A stretch of DNA of 64,000 nt. It comes from Mauremys mutica (Eukaryota; Chordata; Testudines; Geoemydidae). The stretch's first letter is position 1, and each line of letters begins with the position of its first letter. Below the pieces are notes generated by a model. That model did not search any database. It saw only the letters and a list, made by a program, of their open reading frames with translations, and was not told the DNA's origin. A program made the translations under genes and the position numbers. This document shows positions 58,363-64,000 of this stretch, piece by piece. The DNA is taken from NCBI RefSeq assembly GCF_020497125.1, contig NC_059073.1, positions 9,321,225 to 9,385,224 on the forward strand. Direction: 5' to 3'.

Positions 58363-59280
58363 AAAAGAAAGTAATTTGTCATTCTGTTTAAAATATAGAT
58401 ATTTTACTGAAGCATTATATAATCAGGAAAAGGCTCTTTAGGATGCCAGCATTTTGCAGTAAGACGAAACCCTTTAATAATTTACTCCCCAAACTGTCTA
58501 CTTCCTGGACACACCACACATGCAAGTATGTTCCCCTTGCCCTGCAACCACTCCAGTGAAGTGCTTCCTACTAGCAAAAATATGATGGTTTTTAACTGGA
58601 GTCAAATGCCATCTAGATAATAATTAATAAAAAAAATCATCATTAGCTATACAAATTGAAGATGTAGATCTCCCACATAAAGACCCACTTATCCAGATGA
58701 ATTTCTTCATCTAAATCTCTCTTCTATCTTTTCATCGGGGTTGTTTTCTTATCAACATCTCTTTCAGTAAAACCTGTATGTATCTTAGAAATTAAACTTT
58801 TTATTCCAGCTTGCTCCTGGGTCAACTCCTCAAACATGATTAAAGGTCTAGATAGAGCCATCTTGGATCCAGATTTCACAATAAAATGTTTGATACTTAC
58901 ATACTGAAATTACAGTATCTTTACATTATTTACATTATTACATAGTTTTGGGTATGATTTCAAATCAGGACCCAAGAACAGCTGTTGAAGTTAAGTAATC
59001 TCAGTTCTTGTCCACAAGGAATAGTCAATTTGATATTTCCTAGGGATCCATACCTCATTATTAATGAAAGTCGCTAAGGGAGAGGGTCTCGATGACAGGA
59101 GTAAAAAAATTGGCTAAAGCTGGGAAGATGGTCTGGATGAATGGGCGATTCTTTTTTATTTTTTTGACCTAAATTTCTTTCTAACCCACCTATTACTATA
59201 AATAGCCATACTTGGGCTCCAGTCTTGTTTGAAGTTTGCCCAGTGTTTGCATGGTCTTTTGTTAACCCATTTGATCAGTG

Positions 59281-60545
59281 GCCTGGAAAAAAAACATAAG
59301 TCATCACTCATAAACTTTGCAGATGACACACAAATTGAGGGAGTGGTAAAAATGAAATGGACAGGTCACTGATTCAGAGCAATTTAGATTGCTTGGTAAA
59401 CTGACACAAGCAAATAATATGTGTTTTAGTACAGCTAACTGTAAACGTATACAATAGGGACAAAGAAGGTAGGCTATAAATGGAGGACTCAATTCTAGGA
59501 AGCAGTGACTCTGAAAAAGACTTGGGGGTCATGGTAGATAAAACATGAACTTCCAGTGTGACACTGTGACCAAAAGGGCTAATGTGATCCTGATATGCAT
59601 AAAGAGGGGGCTTTTGAACAGAAGTAAAGAGGTTATTTTAATAGGCAGCAGGTTTAAAACAAACAAAAGGCAGTATTTCTTCACACAGTTTACAGTCAAC
59701 ATGTGGAACTCTTTGCCAGAGGATGTCGCGAAGGCCAAGACTATAACAGGGATTCAAAAAAAGCACTAGTTAAGTTCATGGAGGATAGGTCCATAAATAG
59801 CTATTAGCCGGGATGGGCAGGGATGCAAAACCATACTCTGAAGTATCCCTAGTTTGTAGAAGCTGGGAATGGATGACAGAGGATGGATCACTTGGTGATT
59901 ACCTGTTTTGTTTATTCTCTCTGAAGCACCTGGCATTGGCCACTGTCAGAGGACAGGATACTGGGCTAGATGGACCCAGTATGGCTGTTCTTATGTTCTC
60001 TGTATTTGGCACTGGTACAAACACTGCTGGAATACTATGTCCAGTTCTGGTGCCCACAACTCAAGAAAGATGTTGATAAATTGGAAAGGGTTAAAGGATT
60101 AAAGGATTAGAAAACCCACCTTATAGTGATAGACTCAGAGAGCTCAATCTATTTATCTTAACAAAGAGAAGGTTAAGAGGTGACTCCAATTACCATCCAT
60201 AAATACCTATATGGGGAGCAGATATTTAATAATGGACTCTTCAGTCTAGCAGAGAAAGGTCTAGCACCATCCAATGGCTGGAAGTTGAAGCTAGACAATT
60301 TCAGACTGGAAATAAGGTGTAAAATTTTAACTGTGAGAATAATTAGCCATTGCAACAACTTACCAAGGGTGGTGGTAGATTCATCATCAATGACAAATTT
60401 TAAATCAAGATTGGATGTTCTCCTAAAAGACCTGCTCTAGGAATTGTGCTGGAGGAGTTTTATGGCCTGTGTTATGCATCAGGTCAGACCGGATGATCAC
60501 AATGGTCCCTTCTGGCCTTGGGATCTATGAATCTATCACATCTTT
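59281..60545 (+). pseudogene. CR1 LINE reverse-transcriptase pseudogene with nested insertion
   Basis: Sense CR1. RT catalytic motif FADDTQIEGVV near 59317-59350, then DLGVMVD, NFQCDTVTKRANVIL, and after the interruption GGCACTGGTACAAACACTGC, CAGTTCTGGTGCCCACAACT and the 3' end GACCGGATGATCACAATGGT, CTTCTGGCCTTGGGATC. CR1 text stops at about 59641 (GAGGTTATTTTA) and resumes at about 59999 (CTGTATTTGGCAC). Stops and frameshifts throughout. Confidence 0.8.
59642..59998 (+). mobile_element. Second CR1/L3-type 3' end nested in CR1
   Basis: About 357 bp reading RFKTNKRQYFFTQFTVNMWN then SLPEDVAKAK, followed by a 3' end with AGGATACTGGGCTAGATGGA, CCCAGTATGGCTGTTCTTAT GTTC. This is the terminal part of a different CR1-like subfamily, in the same orientation as its host. 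Confidence 0.75.
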
Positions 60546-61854
60546 TAATTGTGATGTGTAATAATAATAAGCCAAATTAGGGAAAGCTATTCTACTTCAA
60601 AACAAATTACAAGAAATCTGAAATTTTAGAAATTGATATTCCCAAAAAGGGTCCAAATATATAACATTTAAATGAGTACCAGAATATTTCAAATATTAAG
60701 GAATAAATATTATGGAGAAATATAAAAAAATCTTTTAAAGATAAATTTCCCTTCCACTGTGGAATAAAATCATAAAAGAGGAATGGAACAAATATGAAGG
60801 TAGGATATCCTTGGTCAGGACCTCATCTGCGAGGACTGAGCTGAAAGACCCCAACTGAGGAAATAGCATACTACTCATTCTCTCTCCCTAGGGAGGAGCA
60901 AAGGTTTACCCAACCCTGAAGCGATTGAACCCAGTGCTGCTTGCAGAATGTTTGCAGAATTTGGGAAGATGGTTCGGAATGAAGGGCCTGATCCTGGAAG
61001 TCCCACTGACTTCAATGGTAATATTAAGGCCCAGATCCTGAAAGGAATTTATGCACCTAACTCCCAGCGAAATGTATCAGTACTTCCGAGGATCTGGGCC
61101 CAAGTGAAGTCCCTAGGAATGGGAAGTCTCACAGGGTCAGTCCCAGTCAGCTCAGGATTCTGTTTTTTCCTTGTTTATTAGGTTGATTTTTTTTCCTTTT
61201 CCTTTTTCTCTTTAGCAAGAGAGGCAGCCTTTGTTTTATTTCCTCTAACTAATTAAAGCCCCTGTCAGACAGCAACCAGCTGATGTAGGATCTCAGCCTC
61301 GCCAGGACAATTTCCTCAGAGGAAGGGGAAAAAAGGGTTGGATTATTAATAAAATAAAGAAGTAATGACAAGAAGGTGCTCCATCATAATAAACCAAAGA
61401 GACAGGTCGGCCCGCACCGGGGAGATGCTCATCTGGAGACTGATAAGGCAAGCACTACAACTGGGAAGCAAAGGACCCACTTCCAGATGTGCAGTCCAGG
61501 CACACTGGGTCTTCATCACTTTGAGAGCCACCAGGCTCTGGAGGAGATCATCTAAAACTGCATTCTGTCCCATCCCCACCCACACTGTGCCATGTGGAAG
61601 CCCCATTTGGTGCCCTGACATCCAGAAGGGACAATGCCCCAGTGACCAAAGGAGAGGGGCCACTCTTGCCGTATCAGAAGGGAACAATAGGTCAGTCTCA
61701 TCTCCAATTCCCACAATTCCGTCACAGGGCGAGGACAAGGAATGGAAGGATTTGCAATCAGCGATATCAACTAGGGTGGAATAATGAATGCTCCTGCCTG
61801 AGGCTGTTTGCTCTCCCTGCTACCTAATCTGTCTGCCTGGCAGGGAAGACGGAT

Positions 61855-62135
61855 GCTCTTCCTTTTCTCTTAGACATCTTTTTTTCCTTCTTTGCTTTCT
61901 GCCTCTCCTCATTACCATCCCGTTTTCTCTTTTCCGTCTTCCTCTCCTAGCCACTTCTCTCTGTTTCCTCCCCAGTTTGGCCCCCTTTGCCCTCTATTTC
62001 ACAGCCCTCTTTCCAGATCCTGTTTTATTTTTCTCTCTGACCTCAGCCCTCCTCTCTTATTTTCCTCTCTTCAGCCCTCCTCTCCGTTCACTTTCTCGCT
62101 CCACCTTTCCTCCCTTCCGTCTCTTCTTTGCCAGT
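61855..62135. repeat. Long pyrimidine tract
   Basis: About 280 bases almost wholly C and T on the plus strand (CTTTTCTCTTAGACATC, CCTCTCTTATTTTCCTCTC and similar). In the ADGRB1 transcript it would be GA-rich. It could form triplex DNA. The open frames across it are compositional. Confidence 0.7.
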
Positions 62136-63038
62136 AACTGTGAAATGTGACTCTGTTAAAGCAGCAGCATTATCCTTGCTCCACTTCCCTGCTCGTGCCC
62201 CTGCACCAAGTTAGCTCCATTTAGAACTAAGTCAAAGGATGATATTTCTCAATGCTGCACATGTTGTTCTTTCTGCCTCTCACAGCCTCAGTGGTGATTA
62301 GGGCTGAGCAAACTCTGTATTTGACATAATCACCCTAATAATGTAACTCAGGCATTTGACTGTTTCTTCTGCTCCCAGATTATTTGCAAACACACTTTTG
62401 ATTTAAAAAAAAATGTTTGTAATTCAAAATGGTCTCATGGATATTTTATGGGTCTGATCCAATACTCATTTGAAATCAATAAGAATCTTTCCATTAACCT
62501 GAATGGGCTTCTGATCAAGCCTCAGGTGAAAATATTTCACCCCAGGGATTATTCATCAACCATTTGCTACTATGCCTTCAACTGGTCAGCATTCGTGGCT
62601 TGCAGTGGTCGCCTAAGTCACATGCTATTGTTTCTGTTCCCTGGCTGGCCACCAAAGAGTTTTTAAGATGGTCATAAATATGTTTCCAGTGCACACTTTG
62701 CACAAACGTATATTTGCACCAGTACTCAGAAGAGCAAACATTTTCATGAACCAAACAACCAACCAACCAGACAAAATGTGCACAAATGTTTGCAGAAAAT
62801 GATCAAAATGAGTAGAATGCCAATGAACGGAATGTGCTGTTTCCATCTGGCTGACTATCCTCAAATAGATTTTGGCAGCATTCACTCAGGTCTACCAGTA
62901 TAAAGATCCTGAATCTAATTCGCATTTATGCTAAGGCCTCTTCATGCCATCCTGACAGTGTAAAGGTGACTTAAAAATGGGTGTTAGTATAATTTCCTCT
63001 CATTTTACATCTCCTTAGAATCATAGAATCATAAAATC

Positions 63039-63165
63039 CTTTTATTAATTATTATTGTTTTGTGCATTGCAGTGGTTCCCAGCAGTCCCAGCCGTGGACC
63101 GAGTCTACACTGTGCTAGGTGCTGTACAAACACAGAATAGCTAGTCCCAATGAACTTATGGCCCT
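63039..63165. repeat. SINE/LINE tail fragment
   Basis: TATTAATTATTATTGTTTTG, GTCTACACTGTGCTAGGTGC and TGTACAAACACAGAATAGC resemble the left part of the older repeat at 54885-55015. Confidence 0.45.
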
Positions 63166-64000
63166 AGTTATGCTGCTGGAATGATTTACACTCACTTTAA
63201 GGCCCCTTTGCACTTCCAGAGCAGAGCACAGGCGCCCTGTGACAGCACCTTAGCCAGCAATTCCGCTGCAGCTCCAAGGGCTCTGCTGCGCTAATGGGGG
63301 ATGAACACTGAGGCTTGCCAGCAGAGTGAGCAGATGGGTCTCACATGCACCCAGGGAGCAGAGCGTTTGGATAAGCAGGCGCTGTTCTTACCCAGTCACT
63401 TTTCTGAGCATCACTCAGTGTTCAATGTAATTCGCACCGATGCCCAGTCATCCTGTCACAATTCGTTGTGCCAGTAGCTAGGGCCAGTGGTGACACCCCA
63501 GACAGAGATGGCCCTTCCGATGGGAAGGCTCGGCTTTCACCTCTTGGAAGAGTAACTCCTGGCATGTATTAATAGTGTGGTCCTGCTGTTGCCCAACATA
63601 CACTGCAACCTGCTCTGCTGCAGGAGAGAAAGCCCAGGCACACGCTGACACACACACAGATCGGAGGGGCCGGGGGGGGGGCAGGACCTGAGCAAGGGGC
63701 GGTCCCCCGTCACTGAAGTCAGCAGGAGTTTCGCCACTGACTTCAATGAGAGCAGGTAGAGGCTACAATCCAAACGAAGGGAGAGTGTTGGGTTAGACTC
63801 TTAAGGGCCAGCATTGCCGGGGTGCTATAGACCGCCGGGGGCGGAGAAGTGTGAACTCTGCAGTTTTCTAAGCAACACCCCTCACGGGGAAGAGTTTGGG
63901 CCCCATAGTGGGCACAGGGACCCCAAACTGACCATATTATACAATGCCAGAATAGACAGTTTCTTCTCTTTAGCTCTTTCTCCCCCACTTTCTCCCACTC

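Larger units (their letters stand above)
52040..64000 (-). other. ADGRB1: Intron upstream of the TM1 exon (partial, at least 12 kb)
   Basis: I searched the minus strand for the GPS exon (CLCDRLSTFAIL-type) and other extracellular exons and found none, so the intron extends past the window. Palindromic repeats of the CAATGG type occur near 52230-52335, 56203-56300, 60985-61105, 62450-62545 and 63705-63760. 52400-54750 and 56660-57270 show no element I recognise. 61190-61345 is repeat-free and AT-rich. 61855-62135 is an almost pure pyrimidine tract. Confidence 0.75.

Noticed and set aside
61346..61784. 130- and 139-codon frames on opposite strands
   Set aside because: I tested them as a GAIN-domain exon. 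No BAI motif matched, and splice sites did not give a phase compatible with the TM1 exon.

Overview
The window is vertebrate nuclear DNA, most likely from a cryptodiran (hidden-necked) turtle. It carries many CR1 LINE 3' ends, a tRNA-derived SINE with the turtle-type body near 46.2 kb, Penelope-type 3' ends, and many hAT-like and PIF/Harbinger-like miniature elements. All coding sequence I can support belongs to one gene on the minus strand. There is no bacterial-style gene, operon, CRISPR array, rRNA or free-standing tRNA.

The gene is a brain-specific angiogenesis inhibitor / adhesion GPCR B subfamily receptor, best matched to ADGRB1 (BAI1). Eight exons (high to low coordinate) encode the whole seven-helix bundle: 51936-52039 (TM1), 43758-43860 (TM2), 38946-39096 (TM3, ICL2, start of TM4), 34595-34664 (TM4), 23900-23966 (ECL2 and TM5), 17115-17200 (end of TM5 and ICL3), 10644-10742 (33-codon ICL3 cassette) and 772-943 (TM6, TM7, start of the tail). 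All have AG acceptors and GT donors. Phases chain without a break: 852 bp = 284 codons with the cassette, 753 bp = 251 codons without it. The extracellular part (thrombospondin repeats, hormone-receptor and GAIN/GPS domains) must lie beyond 64000, and the cytoplasmic tail left of position 1. Introns run from about 4.3 to 10.6 kb.

Layout: 1-771 tail-side intron; 772-943 TM6/TM7 exon; 944-10643 intron with two 3'-end CR1 pieces, a clean hAT insertion and AT-rich repeats; 10644-10742 cassette exon; 10743-17114 and 17201-23899 introns with palindromic MITEs, Penelope, hAT, SINE and CR1 fragments; 23967-34594 intron with a cruciform MITE, microsatellites, a large MITE and a nested MITE; 34665-38945 intron with CR1 and a second cruciform MITE; 39097-43757 intron with a 1.3-kb CR1 reverse-transcriptase pseudogene; 43861-51935 intron with Penelope, SINE, a GC-rich hAT and an interrupted CR1; 52040-64000 upstream intron with a MITE and a CR1-in-CR1 nest.

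The most interesting points are the frame-neutral ICL3 cassette with its flanking pyrimidine-rich tracts, and two diverged MITE copies (26.9 and 37.6 kb) whose hairpin stems differ at paired positions, so the fold is kept while the sequence changes. Family names are from recognition of the sequence, not from a database search.
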